64,000 nucleotides of DNA from Lonicera japonica (taxonomy: Eukaryota; Streptophyta; Magnoliopsida; Dipsacales; Caprifoliaceae): contig CM038471.1 of assembly GCA_021464415.1 (NCBI GenBank), positions 76,614,414-76,678,413 on the forward strand, read 5' to 3'. The notes beneath the pieces were generated by a model. It was not told the DNA's origin. It searched no databases and saw nothing but the letters and a program-made list of their open reading frames with translations. Both the position numbers and the translations under genes were made by a program. The first letter of the stretch is position 1, and each line of letters begins with the position of its first letter. Of the stretch, positions 46,565-59,509 are shown piece by piece.

Positions 46565-49500
46565 GTACTCTTTCTCATCTCTCTCTATATATATATATAT
46601 ATATGGCGTGTCGTTATATACTATCAGTTTATCATTTCATTCGTGTTTTTTTTTGAAATTTTAAAACAAAATTGACAAGACTATATCGTGTATTTGTGTT
46701 TAGTAGTTTTTTGTCGTGTTAATTAAGTTTTATTGTATCTAAATTATAAAAAAATCTCAATTCTAATTATGTTAAAGTATGTTTATTAGGACACAAAAAA
46801 TTGCAATTTCGTGTAGTGACTTATCGTAGTTAAGACAACATTTTCTAAAAATAACCGGATTTTTTTAATGAAAGAGCGATAGAGATAGTTAGATTCATTG
46901 CTATCAAATTTCATTTATATTCCTATTTATGATTGGATTGTTAATCTTTTATTATGGTATGCGAAATTCCATGTAGTGATCGAGATATACAGTTGGATTT
47001 ATTGTTATGTTACTCAACAACTTCAATTATACTGATAGTTTATTATATTGTAATTTTTAATTTTATACTCCTTCCTTCCAAATTACGTGTAGACTTTCTC
47101 CCATTATATCATTTTCAAGGACAAGGGTTGGGATTGACTTACTTACAAGCTCAGACTATCCTTGTCGGGATTGACTTACTTACAAGCTCAGAGCATCTCC
47201 GATAGTAATGTGTAAAAACATGTGAACTAATAAATAATTGACATTTGGTTGATAAAAAGTTGTTTTACACATAAATTATACACATTCTCATTTTTGCTCC
47301 AATGGTTCATACTTATAATCTTGTGTAAAATTATGATGTACCAATTGTATGGAAACACATGGAATATATAATATTAAACATATTTTATAAATATTTTTTA
47401 TTTATAATTAAATAGTCAAAGTGGGTATTGATTTAAAGATCTTGATGAGTAGAATTCAAATATGCAAGTTTTATTACAAAATATATTTATAATTTTTAAT
47501 TATATTATTTTGAAATTTTTGTAAAAAGTTGGAGAGAAAAAATGATGAGGTGGATGTGTAAAATACACACCCATTTTACACAAAAGATGATGTGGCATAT
47601 TTTACACAACACCATTGGAGCACAAAAAATTATACACAAATCCTATGTGGCATAGTTTACACATGCCTATTGGAAATGCTCTCGCACAACCACCAATGTG
47701 GCAAGTGCACACATGCCACATCATTGTGTCGCCTTTTTTCTCTCCAACACAAATCCCCAATTATTAAGTTTCTCTAAATTAATGTTTGAAAACTTTGGAA
47801 AAAGGATATTGTAAGACGACTACTATACATTGCGTTCTCTCAAGTTGGTGATCATATTTCTCTTTTTTGTACGTTTCATATTGATAGTACTGTTTCTTTT
47901 TTCGGGACATGAAAAACATGAACGAATTTACTAAGTAACAATTAAAAAATACTGAGTTGAGTTGCAGACTAGGTCGCTCTCTTTAAGACGTTTCGCGGCT
48001 CTGTTCAGTGTTTGTACTAGCAGTTCGGAATGGCCAGTCTGTCCCCAGGATACAACAGCCTAGATTTTCTTAGCACGGAGGGAAATTAGAATTTCGACTC
48101 CCCTTATAATTCGATCGGCATTGATAAACTATTCCTATTGGAGGCAAAAAAATTTGAAGGAATTTTTTTAAGGTTTCATAGCAGATTAACCATGGAAGAT
48201 TTTCAGTTGTGTTTGTTGTATATTTTTTCAAGATAAGAGACGAAAAATATTTTTAAAGAAAAAATATCGCACCGTTGCGTAGAGGGAGAGAAAAACGCAA
48301 CAGCCGATTATGGGAGCTATCTACAACGAAAGTGTTAAGAAAAGCCTTTCAAAATGAAATAATTTTATTTTAATAAATAATTTTTTTTTTATTTTTCAAA
48401 TGTATTTTGTCTAAAAAGATAATATTAGACCCAAAGTAAGCCCGAGCCCGGGTCGGTTGGCACGCGTGCCCTTAGGCAAATTTTCTCATATAAAAACCCA
48501 TGAAAGTTTTTATATCTCTCCTATGTGGGACTTAGGAAAACTCATAATGTACACTTGGTGCTTGCTTTGGTTTTTCTTCTTCTTCCATTTTTTCAAAATA
48601 CACAAAAACTTCAACAGATCATTATACTAAATCTTAGAAATAAATTGTATCCTTAATCATTGATTAAGTTGAAATTACTATTTTTTTTTCAAAAAATACT
48701 AAAGTCAAAATGGGATAATCAGTTTAAAACGGAGGGGGTATATAAGTAAATATAGAAGTGCCCTTTTCAGCAAATTTGTAATTTTATTTTTAAATTTAAA
48801 TTAGAATATAATAATGGTTCTATGCTTGCTTTTGTTAAGTATGATATTCATGGCGGTCCCTTCTCCTAATATCATAACTTTTTGGGAGGGATTGTTCCTA
48901 ACATGTATCAGAGCCGGGCTATTTAGGAGGGTCCAAGGTTCAAATCTTTACACTTTCATTCCCCATTACTCTTAAACCTTTGAGAGGGATGGTTCATAAC
49001 AACGGTATGTTTGTGCCCCTGTCTTGTTGGTTCCTAATAGCTGTATGTTTGTTCCCCTAGGGTCGCACGTGAGGGAGGGTGTTACTAACAACTGTATGTT
49101 TGTGCCCCTTGCCAGAATTATGATACATTGTAGTTTATTTATGTGATGTAGCGTGATTTATACTACTTTTGGTTAGAGTAAGATTTTCCATATAGCAGTC
49201 CAGCATTGTAGGATAAGTTAACTTGTATAATCAACAACCAAGAACATATCTTATTTGGATAGACTAGGTATCTTTATTTTTATAACGAATTTGTATTTTG
49301 AAATCATGAAATATTCCATGTAAAAGCGAGATTTGTGGGATTCTTCGAATGGTTGATTCTCTTGTATGCACAAACACAAAATTCGTGTCTTTATAAGTAA
49401 CTTGAGATCATGCACTAAACATGAGCATTGTTTAATATGAATTAGTTGAACACACAACTCAGCATATACAGCTTTTATTAATGGTTTAAATATGTTATAT

Positions 49501-50002
49501 TGTTTGTCATGGGAAACACAAGTTTCTATTTGATTCTCATTTGATTTTGACTGATTTAATTACATGATATTACGTTATAAGCACGTTGATTGGACGGTCC
49601 TACAGTTGGGTGTACCTTAATTTTTTGAACACTATTCTTTTTAAATATTGTTATGTAAGTAATGGTTTGAAGTAAAAATACTGTAATAATATCTTCATTC
49701 ACACTTAATTTGTCAGACCTTTAATTGAAACTTGAAAGTTCCATAATTTCATATGAAGAAATCGACAAATATTATCTTTTCAGTTTTATCCTTACAATTG
49801 CACTATCTGTTTCCGTTTCTACTTTTGTCAAGCATTTTTAATATCTTATCACGTATTGGATCTCACTGTCTTGTGCTTAATGCTTCAATGATCATCACAT
49901 CATCAGTTGTGGATTTTGAATAACAGTGTCCCTTTCTGTTGTTGCGTTATTATTTTTTTTTTACGTATATGCATATACTTCTAAAAAAGTTTTACTTTTT
50001 AG
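46565..50002 (+). other. Leader intron of the CSD1 gene (about 3.4 kb)
   Basis: Inferred from the donor after 46564 and the acceptor at 50001-50002. It contains a 38-bp direct duplication at about 47131-47193 (GGATTGACTTACTTACAAGC twice), a MITE-like element at 47191-47683, and a retroelement-like segment at about 48420-49110 with ATGTATCAGAGCCGGGC (primer-binding-site-like) near 48905. A GC-richer unique segment at about 47965-48110 is not recognised. No gene was found in it. Confidence 0.5.
47191..47683. mobile_element. MITE-like element with GAGCATCTCC ends in the CSD1 leader intron
   Basis: The ends GAGCATCTCCGATAG and CTATTGGAAATGCTC (right, plus strand) are inverted repeats. Inside, TTTTACACA and ACACCATTGGAGCA motifs recur in both orientations. 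This terminus is typical of a widespread non-autonomous plant DNA element family. No clear target duplication was found and there is no coding capacity. Confidence 0.6.
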
Positions 50003-50013
50003 ATCACATAGCA

Positions 50014-52755
50014 ATGTTGAAGGCTGTTGCAGTTCTTAGTGGCAATGTGGGTGTGAAAGGAACCGTCCACTTCATCCAAGAAGGAGATGGTACTGTGGAA
50101 CTAAATAGTACATTTTGTTAGGCAAAAGAGCAAAACCCTGCCATTTTTATATTAATTGTGATTTGATTATTTCCCTTGGTTGGTTAATTTCTATCATAAT
50201 TTTCAGGTCCAACTACTGTTACTGGAAACCTCACTGGCCTTAAGCCCGGGTTTCATGGCTTCCATGTACATGCCCTTGGGGACACAACAAATGGTTGCAT
50301 GTCAACTGGTATTAATATTACCATCTTACATTCTTTATGAATTTGGACGAAGGATCACTGAAAAGTTAGAAACTGCTCCTGGTTTGCAGAATTGTCAAGT
50401 TAATCTTTTGATTAATCGTATTTGCAGGACCTCATTTCAATCCTGCTGGCAAAGAACATGGTGCTCCTGAAGACGAGATTCGTCATGCTGGTGATCTTGG
50501 AAATGTTACTGCTGGTGATGATGGTATATAGCGTGTTCAATGCTATTGTTGTAGATAATTACCGATTGATTGAACCATTGCGGGTCATTACTTTCTGTCC
50601 AGTGCATGTCCACTTTCAATGCAACATCCCCTCCTTTTCTATTCTTCTCTTTTTTGTATCTTTTTTGGCTAGACCCCTTGTTTTTGTTATTCACTTATTC
50701 CTGTTCGTACTTATTTGGATAATAAGAATTGTCTTAAAAGGCCACTGTGCCAGAATATCGTGATTTTAATGTTTAAGACTTCATTAACCCGATCCTCACT
50801 AGTGAGAGAGAAAAAAATACCCATGGTCTCTAACCTCTCATATATATTCTGTGGTGTAGGTACTGCTAAGTTCACAATTATTGACAAACAGGTGATTGAA
50901 TTCATTTTCTTCTTTATTCTCGTCTTTTGTGTTTGATATATTTTCGTAATACTTAGTATTTTGCTCAAAGGCCCTATAATTTTTTCTTTTTTTTTCAGAT
51001 TCCTCTTGCTGGACCAAGTTCTATTGTTGGACGAGCTGTTGTTGTCCATGCGGATCCCGATGATCTTGGCAGAGGTAACATAACTCATTTATCAATTTTT
51101 TTTTTCTTTTTTCGTGTGAACTTTGGCTTACCGAAAAAATAGAAATGAAAGCATTGATAGTAGCTAGTAATATTTTATGGTGTTAAGTACGTGCTGAGGA
51201 TATGATTTTGAAAAGGGGATGTACTACTTGTGGCAGAAATATAAAGTTAGTTAATTTGTCGTAATTAACTTCTTTATTTCATATGAAAACAGTGTACCCC
51301 CTCCATCCCAAATTGATAGTCCAACTTTCATTTTTGGGATGTCTCAAATGGATAGTCCCATATCTCCATTTGGACATAATCCACATAACAAATGTCGCCA
51401 CATAAAATAAGTTGATTTTTTTCCGTTGGTTAGGTTGAAATTATTATTTCTCTAAAAAGTGCCAAAATCAAATTGGGACTATCAATTTGAGACGGAGAGA
51501 TTGTATAAAATTTCCATAAGATAAAATATTATATAGCTCTTCCTATTATATGATATACCTAGTGAATGAAATTCAAAAGAGAGTCAAAATGAGAAAATTA
51601 CATGGTTTCCGCATCAAGTCATTTATTTTGTGGAGCAGTCCATAAAGAATTGTAACTTATACATAAAAGTTGTGTATTCGGTTAGTAACATTCATATTTC
51701 GAGAATTCCATATTTGATCATTATTGAAATTACTTGACTTTGCGATCTTTCTATCACTGAGAGGATTCTACCTAAGCAGAGTTGTTGGACTAACAGTTTT
51801 AGTGCCTAGAATATAGTGTTCTTATTAAGACATTTTAACAAGTTGATCATATGATCCTATCATACCCATATATGTTTATATATGCATTTTATGTTGAGCA
51901 TATCTATTGCAACCTTAAAACTGGCATTAACAATTATCTCGATCTTTGCTCAGGAGGTCATGAGCTAAGCAAAAGCACGGGCAACGCCGGTGAAAGAATT
52001 GCTTGCGGTAAGGATATTAGTTCTTCTTCTTTGTTTATTCTTTATTTTCTTTTTATTTTGGGGGAGTATGGGTTAAATCTGGAAATATATCATGTTATGT
52101 CGTGTCAAATTGGGTTCAGTAAGAAAAAACGAAAGCAAAGAAGAAATTGCTCAACCTATACATGGTTAGATGCCATTGGCTGGCTTCATGTCATATTGAT
52201 CGATTTCGTGTTGTGTTTAAAGTGGGTTTTTATCTTCCATTTATGTAAGGGTGTGTTTGGATCCCTTCAATGACCTAAACCCAATATATAAGCCTTGACA
52301 GATTAATTTATCGTGTAATCATGTTGGGTTTCATCTTGTTTAGGGAGGATATATATACACACACTAGTCTACGGGCACATTCTACGTGTGTGTAATACGA
52401 TGCTTATTAGTAATTTTTCACATTAAGAACATATAACGATATTTGGTGTAATAGTAAGTGTGTTTTTCTTGCTGATGGTAATGAATTTAAATCCCCATTA
52501 AGCATAAATTTATAGTAATTTTCAGCGCGAGAGGGGTAATTTGGTAATTTATTTACATACCAACCTCCCGTGTGTGTTTAATATGTACTCTTGGGCCTAA
52601 ATGTATTGGCGACGGCAGACACTAAAAATCTCAGTCCGCACAAGGATGATCTGTCCCAGAAATGGACTATATACAAATTTGTTTTTGAAAGGAAGGCGCA
52701 ATTTGAGTTATTTATTGGTTGTGTGTGGGCAGGTATTATTGGATTGCAAGGCTGA
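50014..52755 (+). CDS. CSD1: Cytosolic Cu/Zn superoxide dismutase, CSD1 type, complete
   Basis: Seven coding exons (50014-50089, 50207-50308, 50428-50523, 50860-50891, 50999-51074, 51954-52007, 52733-52755) give 459 nt and 152 aa, the standard cytosolic length. The enzyme dismutates superoxide to oxygen and hydrogen peroxide. Copper ligands H45, H47, H62 and H119, zinc ligands H62, H70, H79 and D82, the disulfide pair C56 and C145, and the active-site arginine R142 are all present. Motifs include [24 protein letters not shown] and [11 protein letters not shown]. The N-terminus MLKAVAVL has no transit peptide, and the end GIIGLQG lacks a peroxisomal signal, so it is cytosolic. Slight oddities are Ile77 before RHAGDL, usually Asp or Asn, and GER rather than GGR near the C-terminus. 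Leader-exon evidence for miR398 control is given separately. Confidence 0.96.
51297..51503. mobile_element. Stowaway MITE in CSD1 intron 5
   Basis: Ends CCCCCTCCATCCCAAATTGA and TCAATTTGAGACGGAGAGA (right end slightly decayed) are inverted repeats with TA on both sides (51295-51296, 51504-51505). It is about 207 bp, non-coding, in the 879-bp intron. Confidence 0.8.
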
Positions 52756-53590
52756 GCATGACTCAGTTTAATTATGATCCTCATGGCAAGAACATACAAG
52801 AACGATGTAGGAAAACATGTTTGCTGTGTATACCTCCTAATATGACACTTTTAATTAGAGATTGATAAGAAGAAACTACGTACATTGAATAAAGGAGCAA
52901 ACACGCCCTTGTGTATTGCTGTAATATGTACTCGAGATTTTGATGGTGTTGATCTGTTTTTCTCTTTTTTTTCTGTCATAGTAATCTAAGCTTCATGTTT
53001 TTGTTGTATGTTTTGTGAATAAAATATCCTTAAACTACATGCTTGATACAGCCTCCTGTTCTGTTTCAACAAATTTTTACTCTTAAGCTATGTTTGTTTG
53101 TGAAGTCGAGAAATAATTGGAAAAACAACTAATTATACGAGAAGCTAAAACAGGATGAGTGTGATAGGTGAAATTTTCTCACTATTTTTTTATTATTTTT
53201 ATTTTTGTTAGGATTAGATTATTTGGACTGTCTCAAAGAATTCTTTTTCACAAAAAATAAAGAAAAGTCATTTATCTCTTTTTCAGTTTTTCTTTAAAAT
53301 TAATTATTTTTCAACCTTACAATTTAATTGCTTTCCAGATTGATAGTTCTACCATGTTGAAGTTGGTTAATTCCTTTTCCTTATAATTATAAAAATTAAT
53401 TATGTCTAAATAATTTTTCACCTTTGATATTGAATGATTTTCCAGATTGATGATACTAATATGTTGAAAATTTTCGTTTTCAAAGTATCCAATGATTCCT
53501 ATTTGGATTTATTTTTAAGTTTCAAAATTTTAGAGTCCTAACCCATCCTAAGATCAAATCTTTGCCCATATCGGAGCTAAAAATTAGTTA
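52756..53590. other. CSD1 3' UTR and intergenic sequence
   Basis: The 3' UTR is presumed to extend to about 53030, where AATAAAATA (near 53020) could serve as a polyadenylation signal. The remainder to the foldback element is AT-rich, and no gene is seen in it. Confidence 0.4.
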
Positions 53591-54031
53591 GAATAAATTA
53601 TATCAGAGGCCACTGAATTATTGAACTGTTCCAATTGACCCACTAACTTATTAATGTTCTAATTCATCGACTAAACTATTCAATTTTTTAATTTAGCCAT
53701 TAAACTATAAGTAGTTTTGATTTAGCCACTAAATTATTTAATTATTTCAATTTACCGACTTAGCTATTCATTTGTTTTGATTTTTCCTCATGCTTTATGG
53801 GTGTGTATAAAAGGACTGCATAAAGTTGGGTGACTGTAAATTGAAATAAATGACTAATTTAGTGGGTAAATTGAAATAACTGAATAGTTTAGTGGATAAA
53901 TTGAAACAACTTATAGTTTAATGACTAAATTAAAACAATTGAATAATTCAATGGGTGAATTGGAACAATTAATAGTTTAGTAGTCAATTGAAACAACTCA
54001 ATAACTCAGTGGCATCTAGTGTAATTTACTC
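53591..54031. mobile_element. Foldback MITE of about 440 bp
   Basis: The left half from 53591 (AATAAATTATATCAGAGGCC) and the right half ending 54031 (GGCATCTAGTGTAATTTAC) are long imperfect inverted repeats of each other. Both are built from repeats of ACTAAACTATTCAATT-like units. Both halves extend nearly to the centre, so the whole would fold as one hairpin. Confidence 0.75.
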
Positions 54032-54750
54032 AATTAATTATTATTTTTCTTGACTTCATATTCCTTAATCCTTACCTAGTGACTATTTAAATTTTTTCTA
54101 TAGATATTTAATTCTTCCAGTTGGAAATCTATTTGAAATGCGGTTTAAGAATTTTTCTTTGGACATTTTCGATTCTTACAAGTTTACATTTTGAGAAAAT
54201 ATCAATGATATATATAATTAAGCCAAATTAAATGCTCAAAAATGTAAGATTATCTCTTGCTTACTAGCCAATACTTGCTACAGTTATAATGTGCCACTAT
54301 TTTAATAGATACAAAATGAATAAATTCAAGTTTTGGATTAAAAACAGAAAGATTGTTTGTGTCGAACGCAAGGGCATAGCCATTTTTTTAAAAAAAAGAA
54401 TGCTTCATTATTATGGGGGTGATTTAATTTGGAAATTATTTTATTTTATTTTTTAAAAAAAACATTATTTTGATTATTAATTGAAGATCTTTAGACATTT
54501 AATATAGCAAGCAACAAAAAAGCCAAAAGCATCCATGAGAATTGTAGTCGGATTAATTTGAGCTCACCCCAACAAATGAAATTCAGTAAATATGAGGCCT
54601 TTTAAAATGTTATCACGCTTATACGTGAACTATTTTTTGTATCCTATAATGATGGCTTAATGAAAATTAAATACTATATAATATATCTTGCATATTAATT
54701 ATCTTCGACAGTAATTGGGTCTTCATGTAACCAAGATGATCAAACTTATT
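54032..54750. other. Gene-free AT-rich stretch
   Basis: No gene, repeat boundary or recognisable domain was found. Confidence 0.35.
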
Positions 54751-54752
54751 TA

Positions 54753-57015
54753 GAAGAAAATACATTCTTCAATTTATTATATATTTTCTGAAAAAAAAAA
54801 TATTTATTTATATATTACTTACGTTGCATTATTTTCTCTCCGATCATAAATTCCAATCGCATGACCCTTCGTAAACTTATGACCATACTATGCATGAACT
54901 AAAATCATACCTTTTAGGGTTTCATAATTTTTTTCAAAGGCATTAATTGAGAATTATAAGACAAGACTTTTAACATAAAGTGTTACGGTACTCATTTGGG
55001 GTTCGTTTCATGGAAGAAAAATAAAAAACGGTTGATTTTTGTGAGAAGTTGCAAAATAAGTTGAGATATGTGATGAAATGTCTTATTTCTTTGTGGGTTT
55101 TTTCATGGAGAATTTTTTTTCGGTGGTTGAGGAAGAATTTTTTTCTTTTTATAAAAAACTATGAAAGATATAAGATATTTACTCATAAAATGAGCATAAA
55201 ATGGAGAGTATCTTATCAAATGTCTCAACTTACTTTCCAATGTTTTACCAAATCAAATGCTTTCATTTTCGTTTTTCATATTATTATCAAATGGAACTTT
55301 ATTATGCTAATATTTCTACCCTAACACAAAATCCTAGTTTTTAGTTTCTTTAAGTATTGTTTGAAGTTGAATTATCAAATAGAACTATGAAATTTATTTA
55401 CAAATAACTATTTTTGGTGCGTGCTCATAAATATTTTTAAATATCAAATATTTGAAAATTTAAAAGGAAAAAACACATAAAGGGAATTTTTGCAAGCTTT
55501 CTTTTTTAAAAAAGTCATGAATGTTTTGGCCCAACTTATATGGTCTTGAGATTAATCTCATTTTTAGTCACGTCGAAAGTAAACTATAACTAAGGCCTTG
55601 TTCACTTGCCACTTAATTTGTCACTTAAATTTAAAAACTTAAAATTTTTAGATTTAAGTGGTTGTCAAAGTTGTTCACTAACTAAAAAAATTAAGCAACC
55701 ACTTAATTTTTACCACTTAAAACTTAAAATTTTCATCCAAAATTTTAAGTGGCAAAGTTGCCACTTAAATCTGAAACTTAATTTTAAAGGGTGTAAAAAG
55801 TTCACTTTGCCCCCTTTCTTTTCTCAAAATTACACAACATTCTACTCCCACTCCTTCTTAAAATATAGCAGCTCATCGTCGTTCTCCACCCAGTCCACGC
55901 CGCTCGTCACCGTTCTCCACCTCCATCGTCGTCGCCGTTCTCCACCCTTCTCTCATCACCGTTCTCTCTTCAGGTAAGATCTCTCTCTCTCTTTCATACA
56001 CACATAGACGCAACAAATGTATACATATTATATATATATATATGTGTGTGTGTGTGTGATGCTTCTCCACAGTTCACGCCGCTCGAAGTATGTGTATGGG
56101 TTAGGGTTAGATGATGAGCTATGATTGATTGCCTTTGATAGAAAATTTCCAAATTGATTGCCTTTGTTAGATGAGGAGCTCTGATTGTTGGGTTTTAAGC
56201 TGGAAATTAAAACCATTTTCAGATTGATTGCAAAATTTTGCTGCAGATTGATTGCCTTTGTTGATTGTTCTATTTTTATTTTGGGTGTTGAGTAAAATGA
56301 GGGCAAAATGGTCATAATAAAATAAATTCAATTTTCAGATGTGTTATATTCAAACAAACAACATTTTTTCAAATACAATTTTCAGAAGTAAACAAACAAC
56401 TTTTTCAATTTTCAGTTTCAGTTTTCAGATTTCAGTTTTTAATTTTTTTACTAAACACCACCTAAGAGAATGATAAGAGCGGTTCTAAAAATTGTTTACT
56501 CAAAGATTCATACATGAAATTGATTTTTACACTAATAGTTGAAGGGCGGGCAAAATGCATAATTTACTCTAATTGGTATTAACCGCTTCTGATTGATATT
56601 AAAAAGGTGGTAATAAGAAAAAAAATGAAAATTTAAGAATTTAAGAACCTAAACCCTATTCTTCCTCATACGAGTTTTTGATTTAGACCATCTGTTATGG
56701 TAAAGCCAAATAAATAAATTAATAGTGTATATTTAGCCTATTAATATTGGTTGTATAGCAGTAAAAAAGTGTAAAAATTGTTCGCCCCAACATATGATAT
56801 ATCAGGCAATACATTTAACTCTCTCCTAATATATGATATACCGGGCCATACATGTGTCTCCCGATACATTATATATCGGGCCAAACATCTCTCTCTCACA
56901 CGATACATGATGTGTCGTGAGAAAGCTCATTCTCTTCTCCGACAAACGATTCATCGTGTGAGTTAAAAGTTTGTCGACTGCTAAATATAACTACACTTTA
57001 TTTTGTTGACTTTTT
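54753..57015. repeat. Tandem duplication, copy 1 (about 1.4 kb unit plus an 868-bp insertion)
   Basis: From AAGAAAATACATTCTTCAAT near 54757 the sequence matches copy 2 (57016-58436) at high identity, in the order CTTACGTTGCATTATTTTC, CATGGAAGAAAAATAAAAAA, GCGGTTC..AAAATTGTTTAC, ATATATCGGGCC. Copy 1 is interrupted at 55594-56461. The open frame at 55049-55324 lies in the repeat and is not conserved intact in copy 2. Confidence 0.88.
55594..56461. mobile_element. Insertion in duplication copy 1, with empty site in copy 2
   Basis: Copy 1 reads ATAACTAA, then GGCCTTGTTCACTTGCC..., and resumes after ...ACTAAACACCACC with TAAGAGAATG. Copy 2 has the uninterrupted ATAACTAAGAGAATG at about 57847. The insertion is thus 868 bp with a 3-bp TAA duplication, as in PIF/Harbinger elements. 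The ends GGCCTTGTTCACT and AGTAAACACCACC-like are only weakly inverted. A CT- and GC-richer segment at about 55850-55990 (CCGTTCTCCACC repeats, then a GTAAGA donor-like site) may be captured gene sequence. Confidence 0.75.
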
Positions 57016-58436
57016 AAAAGAAAATACATTCTTCAATTTATATATATATTTTCTGAAAAAAAAAATATTTATTTATATATTACTTACGTTGCATTATTTT
57101 CTCTCCGATCATAAATTCCAATCGCATGACCCTTAGTAAACTTATGACCATACTATGCATGAACTAAAATCATACCTTTTAGGGTTCCATATTTTTTTTC
57201 AAAGGCATTAATTGAGAATTATAAGACAAGACTCTTAACATGAAGTGTTACGGTACTCATTTGGGGTTCGTTTCATGGAAGAAAAATAAAAAACGGTTGA
57301 TTTTTGTGAGAAGTTGAAAAATAAGTTGAGATATATGATGAAATGTCTTATTTCTTTGTAGGTTTTTTCATGGAAAATTTTTTTCGGTGGTTGAGGAAGA
57401 ATTTTTTTTTTATAAAAAACTATGAAAGATATAGGATATTTACTCATAAAATGACTATAAAATGGAGAGTATCTTATCAAATATCTCAACTTACTTTCTA
57501 ATGTTTTACCAAATCAAATGCTTTCATTTTCGTTTTTCATATTATTATCAAATGGAACTTTATTGTGCTAATATTTCTACCCTAACACAAAATCCTAGTT
57601 TTTAGTTTCTTTAAGTATTGTTTGAAGTTGAATTATCAAATAAAACTATGAAATTTATTTACAAATAATTATTTTTGGTGTGTGCTCATAAATATTTTTA
57701 AATATCAAATATTTGAAAATTTAAAAGGAAAAAACACACAAAAGGAATTTTTGCAAGCTTTCTTTTTTTCAAAAGTCATGAATGTTTTGGCCCAACTTAT
57801 ATGGTCTTGGGATTAATCTCATTTTCAGTCACGTCGAAAGTAAACTATAACTAAGAGAATGATGAGAGCGGTTCGAAAAATTGTTTACTCAAAGATTCAT
57901 ACATGAAATTGATTTTTACACTAATAGTTGAAGGGCGGGCAAAATGCATAATTTACTCTAATTGGTATTAACCGCTTCTGATTGGTATTAAGAAGGTGGT
58001 AATAAGAAAAAAATGAAAATTTAAGAATTTGAGAACCTAAACCCTATCCGTCCTCATAAGAGTTTTTGATTTAGACCATCTGTTATGGTAAGGCTAAATA
58101 AATAAATTAATAATGTATATTTAGCCTATTAATATTAGTTGTGGAACTGTGAAAAAAGTGTAAAAATTGTTCTCTCAACATATGATATATCGGACTATAT
58201 ACTTAACTCTCTCTTGATATATGATATATCGGGCCGTACATGTGTCTCCTGACACATCATATATCGGGCCTAACATCTCTCTCTCACACGATACATGATG
58301 TGTCGTGAGAGACGCTACACGACACATCATGTGTCGTGAGAAATCTCATTCTCTTCTTCGACAAATGATTCATCGTGTGAGCTAAAAGTTTGTTAACTGC
58401 TAAACATAACTATGCTTTATTTTTTTGACTTTTTTT
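57016..58436. repeat. Tandem duplication, copy 2
   Basis: Direct repeat of copy 1 without the insertion. Its right part has extra short palindromes around CGATACATGATGTGTCG and CGACACATCATGTGTCG at about 58287-58340. No intact gene. Confidence 0.88.
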
Positions 58437-58856
58437 TAACCTATTACACTGTGCGCTGAGATATAAACAACCCATATTTAGCTCTCTCTTTTTGGCTTTT
58501 TAGCCTATGGGGTCTTAAAAACTTAGGGGGGTGATAAATGCACCCCCATTTTTTGTCACAAACACCCTCTAAAATATTTATTAATATTAAACTAAAATTT
58601 ATTCTTACCACCCTCTCATTTCATAAAGATTATACAAAGATTAACTATTAATTAACTTAATAATTAATCATTAATCACGTATACTCTATCACCACCCTCT
58701 TCTTCTCCTCTTCCTCCTACTCCTCCTCAGCTCATCCTCCTCCTCCTCCATCTCCGCCGCCTTTGCCTTCTCCTTCTCCTTCTCCTTCTTCTTCTTCTTC
58801 AAAACATACACATATACATATAGATACACACACATATATATATATGAGTACATTTC

Positions 58857-59239
58857 CTATACGGATTACTGTTCACGGATGCACTGTACAGATTGGTCGA
58901 TTTGGCACGCTTCCCGATGGAATTTTTTGATGAAATTTTTTGGGGATGTTCTTCATCGTGTCTAGAACATCTCCACCAAATTTCATCAAAAAATTCAACC
59001 GGGAAGTGGGTTAACTATGTGATTGAAAAATATTGGTCCAAAAATAGATTTATAAAATCCAATATTTTTCAATCACGTAGTTAACCCACTTCCCGGTTGA
59101 ATTTTTTGATGAAATTTGGTGGAGATATTCTACACACGATGAAGAACATCCCCACAAAATTTCATCAAAAAATTCCATCGGGAAGCTTGCCAAATCGACC
59201 AATCCGTACAGTGCATCCGTGAACAGTAATCCGTACCTG
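58857..59239. repeat. Long hairpin with arms of about 180 bp
   Basis: The left arm beginning TACGGATTACTGTTCACGG is repeated in reverse complement ending CCGTGAACAGTAATCCGTA. Matching continues through the GGAATTTTTTGATGAAATTT and GTTAACTA..GTGATTGAAA segments to a centre of about 22 bases near 59040-59062. Few mismatches are seen. No coding potential is apparent. Confidence 0.88.
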
Positions 59240-59509
59240 AAATTTACCCTATATGTATATATTCAAAACATACATATATACATACACACACATATATGAT
59301 ATATATATATATATATATATTAAAATGAAAGAAAAAAACAAACGAAAAAATGCATATATATACACAGATCTCTTCTAAAAAAAGGTCATAGATCTGTGTA
59401 AAAAAAAAAAAAAAATTAGAAATTTGATTATTTTGAGATCTTGGTCCGAGCAGGCCAAAAAGATATCTTTCAGTATAAAAGAAAAGGCGCAAGTTATTTG
59501 CCATGTCGT

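Noticed and set aside
50506..51088. Minus-strand frames across CSD1 exons
   Set aside because: They span introns and exons of a well-supported plus-strand SOD gene and show no domain.
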